Origin: Oscillospiraceae bacterium | Lineage (GTDB): Bacteria > Bacillota_A > Clostridia > Oscillospirales > Ruminococcaceae | DNA: 44,926 nucleotides | Direction: 5' to 3' | NCBI GenBank assembly: GCA_017523995.1 | Contig: JAFWUX010000115.1 | Coordinates: 1-44,926 of the forward strand | Shown here: positions 36,317 through 44,903 of the stretch, one piece after another | How the letters are laid out: each line of letters opens with the position of its first letter | Numbering within the stretch: the first letter of the stretch is position 1 | Notes under the pieces: generated by a model | What the model was told of the DNA's origin: nothing | Database searches by the model: none | Seen by the model: only the letters and a program-made list of their open reading frames with translations | Translations under genes and position numbers: made by a program

Positions 36317-38683
36317 TCACTGCGGTTCAAAGACTGTTTTTGCAAAATCAACGGTCGCCTTTGCATCCTTGGCATAGCAGTCCGCGCCGATGGTCTCGGC
36401 GTAGTCACCGGTCAGCACCGCGCCGCCGACGACTGTCTTGCACGCCGGATACTGCTGATGCAGCAGCTTGATCGTCTCCTCCATTGCGCCGACGGTTGTG
36501 GTCATCAGCGCCGAGAGCCCGACAAGCTTAACCTGATTCGCGATTGCCGCATCGACGATTTTCTGCGGCGGCACATCCTTGCCGAGGTCAATGACATCGT
36601 AGCCGTAGTTCTCGAGCAGCAGCCGGACAATGTTCTTGCCGATATCGTGAACGTCGCCCTGCACCGTTGCAATGACGATCTTGCCCTTGTCGGAGTTGTC
36701 GCCGCCCTCCTGCGACATCATGTGCTGCTTGATGACGCCGAACGCGCTCTGTGCAGCGGTCGCCGCCTGAATCAGCTGCGGCAGGAACACCTTCCCGGTT
36801 TCGTAATCCGCACCGACCGCATCGAGCGCCGGAATCAGCATATCGTTGACAACAGCGAGCGGTGCATGGGTCTGCAGCGCCTCGAGCGTCAGCTTTGCAG
36901 CATCCTGCCGCAGCCCGTGGATCACGGCACCCTCGAGCGTCAGATTTTCATTGGATTTCTGCGGCGCGGCGGCAGCCGGTGCACCGGTATCCTGATACGC
37001 CGCGATGAAATTCTCGCAGTTCTTGTCGAAGCCCGCGAGCATCCGGTAGGCGCGGACGGTATCCGTCATGCCCTCCGCCATCGGGTTCATGATCGGCAGC
37101 GTCAGACCGTTTGTCAGCGCCATGCAGAGGAAATTACGGTTGATGAGCGGACGGTTCGGCAGACCGAAGCTGATATTCGAGACGCCGAGCACCGTCTGCA
37201 GTCCCAGCTCCTCGCGCACACGCCGGACGGCATGCAGCGTTTCGGTCGGGCCGCTTTCGCCTGTCGAGGCAGTGAGCGTCAGGCAGTCGAGAAAGACGTC
37301 CTCCTTCGGGATGCCGAGCTGCATCGCCGCATTGAGGATGCGTTCACCGATGCCGAAGCGCTCCGCAGAGGAGGTCGGGATGCCGTTTTCATCCAGCGTC
37401 AGTCCGACGATTGCCGCACCGTAATGTTTGACGAGCGGCAGCACGGTTTTCAGCGATTCCTCCTTGCCGTTGACCGAGTTGACAATCGGCTTGCCCGGAT
37501 AGATGCGCAGCGCCGCCTCAAGCGCCGCCGGATCGGAGGAATCAAGCTGCAGCGGCAGATCGGTGACCTCAAGGATCGCCTGCACCGCCTTTGGCAGCAC
37601 CTCCGCCTCATTGATGCCCGGCGTACCGACATTGACATCGAGGATATCCGCGCCCGCTTCTGTCTGCGAGATCGCCTCGCCGCGCAGATAATCAAAATCG
37701 CCGTCGAGCAGCGCCTGCTTCATGCGCTTTTTGCCGGTCGGGTTGATGCGTTCACCGATGATGCGCGGCATATCCAGCAGGACGGTGCGCGTGCCGGAAC
37801 AGACCGCAGCCTGCCGCGGGAAGCATCTTCTGCCGCGGTGCAGCGGCTCCAGCTTATTGCAAATGGCACGGATGAAATCCGGCGTGGTGCCGCAGCATCC
37901 GCCGAAGAACTGCACGCCGCACTCTGCAAATGCAGGCATGAGGTCGGCAAACTCCTCCGGCGTCAGATAGTATTCGCCGGTGACAGGATCGGGCAGACCT
38001 GCATTCGCCTTTGCAATCAGCGGCAGCGAGGTCCAGCGCGCCATTTCCTGCATCATCGGCAGAATTTCCTTCGGACCGAGCGAGCAGTTGATGCCGATCG
38101 CCGAGACGCCGAGTCCCTCGAGCGTCATTGCCGCCGCGGAGATCGGGCAGCCGGTGAAGGTTCTGCCGTTTTCGGTAAAGGTCATGGTGACAATCACGGG
38201 CAGATCGGTGGATTCCTTTGCCGCAAGCACGGCGGCTTTCGTCTCGAGCAGATCGCTCATCGTCTCAATGACGATCAGGTCAGCGCCTGCCGCTGCGCCC
38301 GCCTCGCACATCGTCCGGAACGAGGCATATGCCGCCTCAAAGGTCATCTGACCTGCAGGCGGCAGAAGCTGTCCGGTCGGACCGATATCCAGTGCGACAC
38401 AGACGCCCTCGCCGACGGCATCCTTTGCAAGCTGCACAGCCGCCCGGATGCTCGCTTCCGGATCCACGCCGGTTCCCGCGAGCTTCAGCGGATTCGCGCC
38501 GAAGGTATTGGCATAGACAATCTGCGAACCGGCCTCCGCATATGCCTTATGGACAGCGGAAACACGCACCGGATTCGTCAGGTTGAGCCGCTCCGGCAGC
38601 TCGCCGGAGGAAAGATGCAGCATCGTTCCCATGCCGCCGTCTAAAAATACAAATTCGTTGAGTAGTAAAGAACGAAAGTCCAT
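36317..38683 (-). CDS. metH: Cobalamin-dependent methionine synthase lacking the reactivation domain
   Basis: The 788-aa product has the homocysteine-binding domain (1-290; zinc Cys in GINCSLGP and GGCCGTTPDF), the methyltetrahydrofolate-binding domain (about 310-560; PRIIGERINPTGKKRMKQAL, GVSNISFGLPNRP) and a B12 domain (about 590-788) with the base-off motif DVHDIGKN. It transfers methyl from methyl-THF to homocysteine through cobalamin. Full MetH proteins are about 1,150-1,230 residues; the missing C-terminal activation domain is encoded separately at 39558-40226. A TM-protein gene lies 9 bases upstream on the same strand. Confidence 0.95.
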   Translation of the reverse strand: MDFRSLLLNEFVFLDGGMGTMLHLSSGELPERLNLTNPVRVSAVHKAYAEAGSQIVYANTFGANPLKLAGTGVDPEASIRAAVQLAKDAVGEGVCVALDIGPTGQLLPPAGQMTFEAAYASFRTMCEAGAAAGADLIVIETMSDLLETKAAVLAAKESTDLPVIVTMTFTENGRTFTGCPISAAAMTLEGLGVSAIGINCSLGPKEILPMMQEMARWTSLPLIAKANAGLPDPVTGEYYLTPEEFADLMPAFAECGVQFFGGCCGTTPDFIRAICNKLEPLHRGRRCFPRQAAVCSGTRTVLLDMPRIIGERINPTGKKRMKQALLDGDFDYLRGEAISQTEAGADILDVNVGTPGINEAEVLPKAVQAILEVTDLPLQLDSSDPAALEAALRIYPGKPIVNSVNGKEESLKTVLPLVKHYGAAIVGLTLDENGIPTSSAERFGIGERILNAAMQLGIPKEDVFLDCLTLTASTGESGPTETLHAVRRVREELGLQTVLGVSNISFGLPNRPLINRNFLCMALTNGLTLPIMNPMAEGMTDTVRAYRMLAGFDKNCENFIAAYQDTGAPAAAAPQKSNENLTLEGAVIHGLRQDAAKLTLEALQTHAPLAVVNDMLIPALDAVGADYETGKVFLPQLIQAATAAQSAFGVIKQHMMSQEGGDNSDKGKIVIATVQGDVHDIGKNIVRLLLENYGYDVIDLGKDVPPQKIVDAAIANQVKLVGLSALMTTTVGAMEETIKLLHQQYPACKTVVGGAVLTGDYAETIGADCYAKDAKATVDFAKTVFEPQ

Positions 38684-38692
38684 GCGTGCCTC

Positions 38693-39106
38693 CTAAATCA
38701 AATCCATGCCGACAGCGAGCCGCAGCAGCCCGCCGACAAGGCAAATTGCCATCAACAGTACCCAGACTGCCGCAATGACCGCATCGAGCCGCAAATGCTG
38801 CTCTGCAGTCAGCTTTTTATCGAGAATTTCCGCATCAAACGCCGTGCCGCCGAGTGTTCCGGCAGTGAAAATGACGGCTGCGCCGATGCCAAGCCATTTC
38901 AGCTTTGGGTCATCCGGCGCGGGAGCTGCATTTTTCAGCCACATCATCACCGGAACTGCATAGACCAAAAGGCTAAGCATCCCGACTGTGATCGGAACGC
39001 AGCTGCGTGTGCCGCGAGATTTCATGTTTGTTTCTCTCAAAAAATGCGCAGAACTCCGGCGCATAGGAATGGTACAGAATGAGCCCTGCACTTCATTCGG
39101 TGTCAT
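38693..39106 (-). CDS. Small integral membrane protein
   Basis: The 137-aa product has about three membrane segments (SCVPITVGMLSLLVYAVPVM, WLGIGAAVIFTAGTLGGTAF, DAVIAAVWVLLMAICLVGGL) joined by short loops. AAAGGAAAACGCT precedes the ATG at 39106; an internal ATG (39025) is possible but lacks a ribosome binding site. Function is unknown. It lies in the metF-metH run, 30 bases after another membrane-protein gene, which it resembles in size only. Confidence 0.65.
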   Translation of the reverse strand: MTPNEVQGSFCTIPMRRSSAHFLRETNMKSRGTRSCVPITVGMLSLLVYAVPVMMWLKNAAPAPDDPKLKWLGIGAAVIFTAGTLGGTAFDAEILDKKLTAEQHLRLDAVIAAVWVLLMAICLVGGLLRLAVGMDLI

Positions 39107-39136
39107 AGCGTTTTCCTTTTCATGTTCCTGCGCAGA

Positions 39137-39523
39137 TCAGAACGGCAGCTTCTTCCGCAGCACGGTCAGGATATTGTGCAGGTTTAGCGGCGGCGCGCCG
39201 ATCTGCGGCACCAGCACATACTGATATTGCGCGAAGATTCCGCCGATCAGAGCCGTCGCCAGGAGAATCTCAACGACCATTTCCGCCTTTTTGCCGAGAT
39301 GTTCTTTCAGATAGATTTCAAGCTGATAACCGATCGCCATGCCGAGCAGCGCAAGCGGAATCAGCAGCAGATACACCCATTCCGGTGCCGGAGCCTGATA
39401 ATACCGCTCACAGTAATCCATGCAGAGGAAAAACACAAATGTAAACAAAAACGGAAAGATGAAGATATAAACCGGCTTCCCGAGCGGGCGGAGCGGATTC
39501 ATTTGTTTGTGCTGCTTTTTCAT
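39137..39523 (-). CDS. Small integral membrane protein
   Basis: The 128-aa product has membrane segments YIFIFPFLFTFVFFLCMDYC, VYLLLIPLALLGMAIGYQLE and MVVEILLATALIGGIFAQYQ. The start at 39523 is chosen because GGGAG lies upstream; the frame is open for 46 further codons without a start signal. No family is recognised. It is in the same transcript as the MetH activation gene (35 bases upstream). Confidence 0.65.
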   Translation of the reverse strand: MKKQHKQMNPLRPLGKPVYIFIFPFLFTFVFFLCMDYCERYYQAPAPEWVYLLLIPLALLGMAIGYQLEIYLKEHLGKKAEMVVEILLATALIGGIFAQYQYVLVPQIGAPPLNLHNILTVLRKKLPF

Positions 39524-39557
39524 ATTTGTATCACTCCCGCATCCGGCGGGCTTTCGA

Positions 39558-40226
39558 TCAACGGCTGTCGGCCCTGCCGGCCATCGGACAGCTCTCGTTA
39601 TAGGGACATTCCGCGCAGGAATTGCCGCAGCCAAAGCGCCGCGCATCCCTGACCGGTTCATGCGACATGCCGATCACGGCGGTGACGGATTTCATCGGCA
39701 CGAGCGTCTGCGCCGGTGTGACCGTCAGCCCGATCTTGCGCGTTGCATCGAGCAGACGGACAAGTGCCCCCTGCTGCGTGATCGGAAAGTCGCCGTATCC
39801 GGCAGAAAACCGTGCCGTATAGTAAGGATACGGATATTTCGCTCTGATCTCCGCCTCGAGATCATTGCAGACGCGCTCGACCGCCGCGCCCGCAATCGCA
39901 TCATACATGACCGCCTGCGTCATATCGGTGACCGAAGCACGCCGGATCAGCGCATCGACAGGCGCGGAGAGCGTCACTGCGAGCAAGACGGCTTCTTTGC
40001 AGCCGGTCAGATGCAGCGCGATATCCTGCCCCTGCAGCGGCAGTCCGCCGAGTGTCACGCCCGCTTCCCCGTGTTCAACCGGCAGCACACGGTAGATCGT
40101 CCGCGGCTGCGCAGCAGCGCAGAGCTTCTCCGTACATGCATCAAGCATCGCGGAAAGATTGTCATCGAGCTCCGGCGTGTTGAGAAACATCAGGATCTCG
40201 GCGCGGTCGAGGTCATCGGGCTTCAT
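39558..40226 (-). CDS. Methionine synthase activation (reactivation) protein
   Basis: The 222-aa product corresponds to the AdoMet-binding activation domain of MetH as a free protein. The marker is RFSAGYGDFPITQQ, the RxxxGYGD motif that contacts AdoMet, with the family-typical C-terminal Cys cluster CGNSCAECPYNESC. It methylates inactive cob(II)alamin with AdoMet plus an electron so that the 788-aa MetH can resume turnover. It starts inside the stop of metF (4-base ATGA overlap), confirming a shared transcript and pathway. The Cys cluster is a candidate for redox or metal binding. Confidence 0.9.
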   Translation of the reverse strand: MKPDDLDRAEILMFLNTPELDDNLSAMLDACTEKLCAAAQPRTIYRVLPVEHGEAGVTLGGLPLQGQDIALHLTGCKEAVLLAVTLSAPVDALIRRASVTDMTQAVMYDAIAGAAVERVCNDLEAEIRAKYPYPYYTARFSAGYGDFPITQQGALVRLLDATRKIGLTVTPAQTLVPMKSVTAVIGMSHEPVRDARRFGCGNSCAECPYNESCPMAGRADSR

Positions 40227-41086
40227 GTGCGTGCATCCTCGCCGATCTGCTCCATGATGTAGCGCGCGACATCGGGATTGTTCATCGTGTAGATGTGAAT
40301 GCCGTCCGCGCCGTGCTCCAGCAGATCGAGAATCTGCATGATCGCGTATTCCAGTCCCGCTGCTTTCAGCGATGCCGGATCATCCGAATAGCGCGCCATG
40401 AGCTTTGCAAGCCGGTTTGGGATCGAAGCGCCGCAGAGCGAAACCATGCGCTCAATGGATTTCTTCGAGGTCACCGGCATGATGCCCGCCTCAACGGGCA
40501 CCGTGATAATCTGCTGCGCGAGCTTTTCGCGGAACGCATAGAAATCCGGATTGTGATAGAACAGCTGCGAGATCAGATGCGATGCACCTGCCTCGACCTT
40601 CTCTCTGAGGTGTGCGATATCGGTATCGAGATCGGGCGCCTCTGGATGCCCCTCGGGATAGCAAGCCGCCGCGATGTCAAAATCGCCGTGTTCGCGGATG
40701 AACGCGATCAGGTCAGCGGCATAGCGGAAATCGGTTTCCGGCTTCACATTCGGATTGCGGTCGCCGCGCAGTGCAAGGATATTCTCCACGCCCTTTGCCT
40801 TGAATGTCTCAAGCTTTTCGAGCACGGATGCCTTCGTCTCATTGATGCACGGCAGATGCGCAATCGACGGAATGCCGTGGCGATTCTGAATCGTCTCGCA
40901 GATTTCCGCGGTCGATGCGCCGGGCACGGAGCCGCCTGCGCCGTAGGTCACGCTGATGAAATCGGGCTTTAAGTCTTTCAGCGCCGCAAGTGTTTCGTAG
41001 ATGCTTTCGATCGGGACATTCGGCTTCGGCGGAAAGACCTCAAACGAGAGCACCGGTTTCTTTTCAAATAATTGGACTGCTTTCAT
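40223..41086 (-). CDS. metF: 5,10-methylenetetrahydrofolate reductase
   Basis: The 287-aa product begins KKPVLSFEVFPPKPNVPIES and has SVTYGAGGS, ALRGDRNP, AACYPEGHPEA and HLISQLFYHNP, the standard sequence marks of MetF. It reduces methylene-THF to 5-methyl-THF, the methyl donor for MetH three genes downstream. GAGGTAAC lies before the ATG at 41086. Length is normal, and nothing is missing. Confidence 0.95.
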   Translation of the reverse strand: MKAVQLFEKKPVLSFEVFPPKPNVPIESIYETLAALKDLKPDFISVTYGAGGSVPGASTAEICETIQNRHGIPSIAHLPCINETKASVLEKLETFKAKGVENILALRGDRNPNVKPETDFRYAADLIAFIREHGDFDIAAACYPEGHPEAPDLDTDIAHLREKVEAGASHLISQLFYHNPDFYAFREKLAQQIITVPVEAGIMPVTSKKSIERMVSLCGASIPNRLAKLMARYSDDPASLKAAGLEYAIMQILDLLEHGADGIHIYTMNNPDVARYIMEQIGEDART

Positions 41087-41101
41087 GATAGTTACCTCAG
41101 A

Positions 41102-41479
41102 TCAGAGAGATTTTGAATCGGGATGTGCTGCACAGATATGCCGCCGGATGATGAGCCAGCCGTACAGGAACCAGATGTAAAAATACCAGAATACCAGCGT
41201 CAGCGGCGGATAAGCGATGCCGCATAGTTTCATGATAACCGCAGCGATCACCAGCAGCAGCGAGAAGATGTGTACCGCGCGCTGTTTCGCGGAGCGGTCT
41301 GCGATGAGATGCAGCACGGTCGCAGGCATGAATGAATAATCCATGCAGACAACGAGAACCCCGACAAAGCCGTACCATTTCAGCGTCATGCCCTCATAGA
41401 AGACACCGGCGATTGCAAGCGTCGCTGCAGCAAATACGATGATATCCATGATGCCGGTCAGTTTTTGCAGTTTTGCCAT
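41102..41479 (-). CDS. Small integral membrane protein (YhhN-like topology)
   Basis: The 125-aa product has four hydrophobic segments (MDIIVFAAATLAIAGVFYEG; FVGVLVVCMDYSFMPATVLH; VHIFSLLLVIAAVIMKLCGI; LTLVFWYFYIWFLYGWLIIR). GAGGG lies 7 bases before the ATG at 41479, 10 bases after the uracil-DNA glycosylase stop. No family is certain and the function is unknown. Confidence 0.7.
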   Translation of the reverse strand: MAKLQKLTGIMDIIVFAAATLAIAGVFYEGMTLKWYGFVGVLVVCMDYSFMPATVLHLIADRSAKQRAVHIFSLLLVIAAVIMKLCGIAYPPLTLVFWYFYIWFLYGWLIIRRHICAAHPDSKSL

Positions 41480-41489
41480 ATGGATTCCC

Positions 41490-42176
41490 TCAGTGCGCGT
41501 CCGGTCCATAGACCCGCCAGTCAATGGGGGTCATGCCGTGTGCAGTGAGAAAGGCGTTTGTTTTGGAGAAATGCCGGCAGCCGAAAAATCCCCTTGATGC
41601 AGAGAGCGGGCTCGGGTGCGGACACTGTAAAATCAGGTGATTCGGATTTGTGACAAAGCCCGCCTTTGCGCGCGCATTGCTGCCCCAGAGCAGGAAGACC
41701 ATCGGCTGCTCGCGCTCGTTCAGGTGCATGATGATCGCATCGGTGAGCTGCTCCCAGCCCATGCCGTGATGCGAATTCGCCTGTCCGTCGCGGACGGTCA
41801 GCGCCGCATTGAGCAGCAGCACACCCTGCTTTGCCCAGCAGGTCAGGTCGCCGGAGCCGCCGCGGTTGTCGATCCCTAAATCATCATAGATTTCTTTGAA
41901 GATATTGACAAGCGAGGGCGGCGGCTGCACGCCCTGCCGGACGGAAAAGCTCAGCCCGTGCGCCTGCCCCTCCCCGTGATAGGGGTCCTGCCCCAGGATG
42001 ACGCATTTGACGTCCTTGTAGGCGGTGTATTTCAGCGCATTGAAAATATCATACATATCCGGATAGATTTTCTTCGTTGCATATTCGCGCTTGAGGAATT
42101 CCCGCAGCCGCAGATAGCTTTCGCTTGCAAACTCCGGTGCAAGGATCGTATCCCAGTCATTGCCGATGTGTACCAT
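41490..42176 (-). CDS. ung: Uracil-DNA glycosylase
   Basis: The 228-aa product is a family 1 UNG. It has the water-activating motif GQDPYH with GEGQAHGLSFSV, the Leu-loop HPSPLSASRGFFGCRHFSK and the substrate-binding LLLNAALTVRDGQANSH. It removes uracil from DNA to start base excision repair. The ATG at 42176 has AAAGGA 8 bases upstream; the frame is open 8 codons earlier, overlapping the previous gene. It is complete. Confidence 0.97.
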   Translation of the reverse strand: MVHIGNDWDTILAPEFASESYLRLREFLKREYATKKIYPDMYDIFNALKYTAYKDVKCVILGQDPYHGEGQAHGLSFSVRQGVQPPPSLVNIFKEIYDDLGIDNRGGSGDLTCWAKQGVLLLNAALTVRDGQANSHHGMGWEQLTDAIIMHLNEREQPMVFLLWGSNARAKAGFVTNPNHLILQCPHPSPLSASRGFFGCRHFSKTNAFLTAHGMTPIDWRVYGPDAH

Positions 42177-42180
42177 ATCG

Positions 42181-42672
42181 TTAATCCTTTTCCGTGACAA
42201 GATAATAGGACCAGCCCTTGCGGTCCAGCGGTGTCTGCGGGGCGTCTTCGATCAGCGGCGCAGTCTCATTGTACGCCGCAATCAGATAGTTCGAGTGCAG
42301 CAGACCGCCGCTGCGTCCCGTGATAAAATGGAACACGCCGTCGCTGTAGGTGATTTCCTCGAAGGTTGTCCGCATCAGCGAGACCACCGCGGAATTATAG
42401 GCGCGGTAGGGATCGGAATCCTCTGTCGGGACACCGAAATAGCTGTTGTCGATGTTCGGCTGCCCCGTGATATCATAGTAGTTCGCGCCGCCCTTTTCAG
42501 AGAGATACGAGATTACCGTGTCGATCTCTGTGCCGTGGACAGCAAAAATCTCGTTCTCGAGATATTCCTCATTCAGCTTGGAATCCCGCAGCAGCAGATA
42601 CCACAATCCGCCGCAGATTATCAGGAATCCGAGCGCCAGATAGATCCAGTGTCTGATTTTCGCGTTTGACAT
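42181..42672 (-). CDS. Membrane-anchored protein of unknown function
   Basis: The 163-aa product has one N-terminal membrane segment (IYLALGFLIICGGLWYLLL, residues 10-28) with its bulk probably outside the cell (EIFAVHGTEIDTVISYLSEK; VVSLMRTTFEEITYSDGVFH). GGAGG precedes the ATG at 42672, 3 bases after the DUF3795-like gene stop. No family is recognised. Confidence 0.7.
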   Translation of the reverse strand: MSNAKIRHWIYLALGFLIICGGLWYLLLRDSKLNEEYLENEIFAVHGTEIDTVISYLSEKGGANYYDITGQPNIDNSYFGVPTEDSDPYRAYNSAVVSLMRTTFEEITYSDGVFHFITGRSGGLLHSNYLIAAYNETAPLIEDAPQTPLDRKGWSYYLVTEKD

Positions 42673-42675
42673 CTG

Positions 42676-43083
42676 TCATGCCTCCTTTTTTCCTGTCCGG
42701 ATATAATCCAGCAGTTTTTCCAGATCGTCAAAATCATCATAGTCGCCCATGATGCCCTCACGATGATAGATGATGCTCGCCCGCTCATTGCGTTCGAGGC
42801 AATTCAGCAGTTCTTCCACGCCGTATCTGCGTGCAAATTCCGCGAATGCGCGCGCCTTGATCTTTTCCGCGAACAGTCCCTTGCGGCAGTCAGCGGGTTC
42901 ACACTCCCAGCAGCCGCGCAGACCCTTCGCGATTACGCATTTGCGGTTCTCACACCATTCGGCATCCTTACACCACGAAAGCTCCAGAAAGCCGTCGCGT
43001 TTACATCCCCTGCACTGCACATTCTCCGAGCAGAGACAGCATGCAAGTCCGCATCTTGCGATTCCGAGTTCCCGTTTCACCAC
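42676..43083 (-). CDS. Cys-rich DUF3795-like protein
   Basis: The 135-aa product has the DUF3795-type N-terminal Cys pattern IARCGLACCLCSENVQCRGC followed by CKDAEWCENRKCVIAKGLRG and CWECEPADC, about 12 Cys in 70 residues, which suggests metal or Fe-S binding. The C-terminal part is helical (KAFAEFARRYGVEELLNCLE-like region). Function is unknown. It is packed between the 120-aa and 163-aa genes in the alr-to-dtd run. Confidence 0.8.
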   Translation of the reverse strand: MVKRELGIARCGLACCLCSENVQCRGCKRDGFLELSWCKDAEWCENRKCVIAKGLRGCWECEPADCRKGLFAEKIKARAFAEFARRYGVEELLNCLERNERASIIYHREGIMGDYDDFDDLEKLLDYIRTGKKEA

Positions 43084-43098
43084 AGATTCCCCCTCTGC

Positions 43099-43461
43099 TT
43101 ATTCCGCGTCCGGCCATGCCCAGCCTTCGCGTCTGCCGATAAAATCGTTTCCCATGCCTTCAAATCCCGAGAGCGGCAGTTCGGCGCCTTCCACAGTGAT
43201 TTTCATATCCCTGCAGTCAGCATACCATTCCAGCTCACAGAGCGCATCATAGATGCCGCCCGCATACGCATCCAGTGCATATTGTGCAAGCGTCTCCCGC
43301 TCCTCCGCGGTCAGCTTTGCAAAGATTGCATTCAGCTTTTCAATCTGCGAACCGCTGCCCTTTGCCTCGCCGTTTCTTGCCCAGTTTGCATCGGCACAGC
43401 TTTTGGATTTCTCAGCGAGCGCGTCCACAAGCGCCTGATAGATTCCGGTTCCCCGATTCAC
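43099..43461 (-). CDS. Conserved-looking protein of unknown function
   Basis: The 120-aa product is soluble (NRGTGIYQALVDALAEKSKS; LTAEERETLAQYALDAYAGG; FIGRREGWAWPDAE). It resembles short hypothetical proteins of Clostridia but I cannot name a family with certainty. It begins 33 bases after alr, with an AAAGGGG-type site, and ends 15 bases before the Cys-rich gene, so it is part of the same transcript. Confidence 0.7.
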   Translation of the reverse strand: MNRGTGIYQALVDALAEKSKSCADANWARNGEAKGSGSQIEKLNAIFAKLTAEERETLAQYALDAYAGGIYDALCELEWYADCRDMKITVEGAELPLSGFEGMGNDFIGRREGWAWPDAE

Positions 43462-43494
43462 AGCAGTTCACCCCTTTTGTGCAATCCTCTCCGC

Positions 43495-44694
43495 TCAGCG
43501 TTTCCAGATATTGTCGGAGACATCAACCGGAACGCCGTCCTGCAGGAAGAAACGCGGCACGCGCTCTCCGACGGCACACACAACCTCATAGTTGATCGTG
43601 CCGGTGTTCTCCGCGATTTTGTCGGCGGAGCAGAGTCCGTTTGCATCGCCGAATACCGTGACGATATCACCGACCGAAATCCCGTGCGCACCGGTGATAT
43701 CGAGCATGAGCTGATCCATGCACACTCTGCCGATCACCGGACAGAGCTGCTCGCGCACAAGCATCTGACAGTTGCCGTTTCCGTTGAGCCGCCAGAAGCC
43801 GTCCGCATAGCCGATCGGCACCGTCGCGACAACACGCGGCGCATCCGCGGTATAGGTTCTGCCATAGCTGACGGTATCGCCCGGCTGAATTGTCTTGATA
43901 TGCGAAATGACGCTTTTCAGTGCCATCACCAGACGCAGCTCCGGCAGATTGCGCGTCACACCGGAGGGCGCAAGGCCGTAGAGCACAACGCCCGCGCGCA
44001 CCATATCCAGGTGCACATCCGGCAGATCATCCGCCGCCGGCTTATCAAAGATCGCCGCGCTGTTTGCGCAGTGCCGCAGCGAGAACTGAATGCCGTGGCT
44101 GCCGAGAATATTGATCGCGTCGATGAAATTGCGGTACTGCTCCAGCGTAAAGGCTTCGCCGTCCGCGCCGTCATCCGCAACGGCAAAATGCGTAAAGATG
44201 CCCTCCGGCTTGAGGCACGGCAGCTTGCAGACAGCGAGCGCATCCGAAAGCTCGGAATGCCCGCCGCGGTGCTGGAATCCGATTCTGCCCATGCCGCTGT
44301 CAATCTTGATATGCATTTTCACGCGCACGCCGTCGGACATTGCAGCCTGCGAAAGCGATTCGCCGTAGCTGCGCGAATAGACGCACTGCGAGATATTCTG
44401 TTTTGCGAGCACACCGGCACATTCCGGCGGCGTATAACCGAGAATCAGAATCGGCAGCGAGATCTGTCCCTGCCGGAGCTGAAGCGCCTCCTCCAGATTC
44501 GAGACGGCGAGAAAATCCGCCCCGAGCGACTCATAAAGCGCGGCAAGCCGGACTGCGTTGTGTCCGTAGCCGTTTGCCTTGATGACACAGCAGACCTTTG
44601 TTTCCTTCCGGACTGCCTTCCTGATTTGTGTATAGTTCCATGCGGCATGATCGAGATTGATTTCCGCCCATGTCCGCTTGCGAATGCCCTGCAC
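43495..44694 (-). CDS. alr: Alanine racemase
   Basis: The 399-aa product has the PLP-lysine motif CCVIKANGYGHNAVRLA, HIKIDSGMGRIGF, the catalytic Tyr in GDTVSYGRTYTA and the C-terminal CMDQLMLDIT. It interconverts L- and D-alanine for peptidoglycan. The start is the GTG at 44694, with AAAGGAG 10 bases upstream; the in-frame codons further 5' run through the promoter. It heads the 12-gene minus-strand run. D-alanine supply and the amidase at 22595 both belong to wall metabolism but are not linked in the genome. Confidence 0.95.
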   Translation of the reverse strand: MQGIRKRTWAEINLDHAAWNYTQIRKAVRKETKVCCVIKANGYGHNAVRLAALYESLGADFLAVSNLEEALQLRQGQISLPILILGYTPPECAGVLAKQNISQCVYSRSYGESLSQAAMSDGVRVKMHIKIDSGMGRIGFQHRGGHSELSDALAVCKLPCLKPEGIFTHFAVADDGADGEAFTLEQYRNFIDAINILGSHGIQFSLRHCANSAAIFDKPAADDLPDVHLDMVRAGVVLYGLAPSGVTRNLPELRLVMALKSVISHIKTIQPGDTVSYGRTYTADAPRVVATVPIGYADGFWRLNGNGNCQMLVREQLCPVIGRVCMDQLMLDITGAHGISVGDIVTVFGDANGLCSADKIAENTGTINYEVVCAVGERVPRFFLQDGVPVDVSDNIWKR

Positions 44695-44730
44695 GATGCA
44701 TCGGCTCCTTTCAAATTTGCATACATAGTT

Positions 44731-44759
44731 ATTATAACACAATCCGCCCCGTTTGTAAA
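44731..44759 (-). promoter_or_regulatory. Promoter of alr and the downstream run
   Basis: Minus-strand TTTACA (44759-44754) and TATAAT (44736-44731) with 17-base spacing, about 35 bases before the GTG. Confidence 0.75.
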
Positions 44760-44848
44760 GATGCATTAGATAAAGAGAAATTAGAAATTGTAGGAATGTC
44801 AATGATAGGTGACAGATTCCTTCCAAAAAAATACGAAGCACCAGAATT

Positions 44849-44903
44849 GGAAAGCCCAGCCTATGGAGGGAGCCACAGGCGACCGGAACAGGCTGGGCTT
44901 TCC
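44849..44903. other. Long inverted repeat at the window end (structured RNA or terminator)
   Basis: GGAAAGCCCAGCCT (44849-44862) and AGGCTGGGCTTTCC (44890-44903) are perfect 14-base arms with a 27-base GC-rich loop. There is no T-run on either side, so a plain intrinsic terminator is unlikely. The plus-strand frame through it is open to the window edge, so it could also fall in a gene that continues outside. Confidence 0.45.

Noticed and set aside
36305..38644. A 779-residue plus-strand open frame
   Set aside because: Antisense shadow of metH; the minus strand encodes all MetH motifs, while this frame is an Arg/His-rich sequence without any motif.
41087..41101. SAM riboswitch or T-box before metF
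   Set aside because: Only 15 bases separate metF from the upstream gene and there is no terminator hairpin.
42763..44769. A 668-residue plus-strand open frame
   Set aside because: Antisense to alr and three small genes with good starts; no motif or ribosome binding site.
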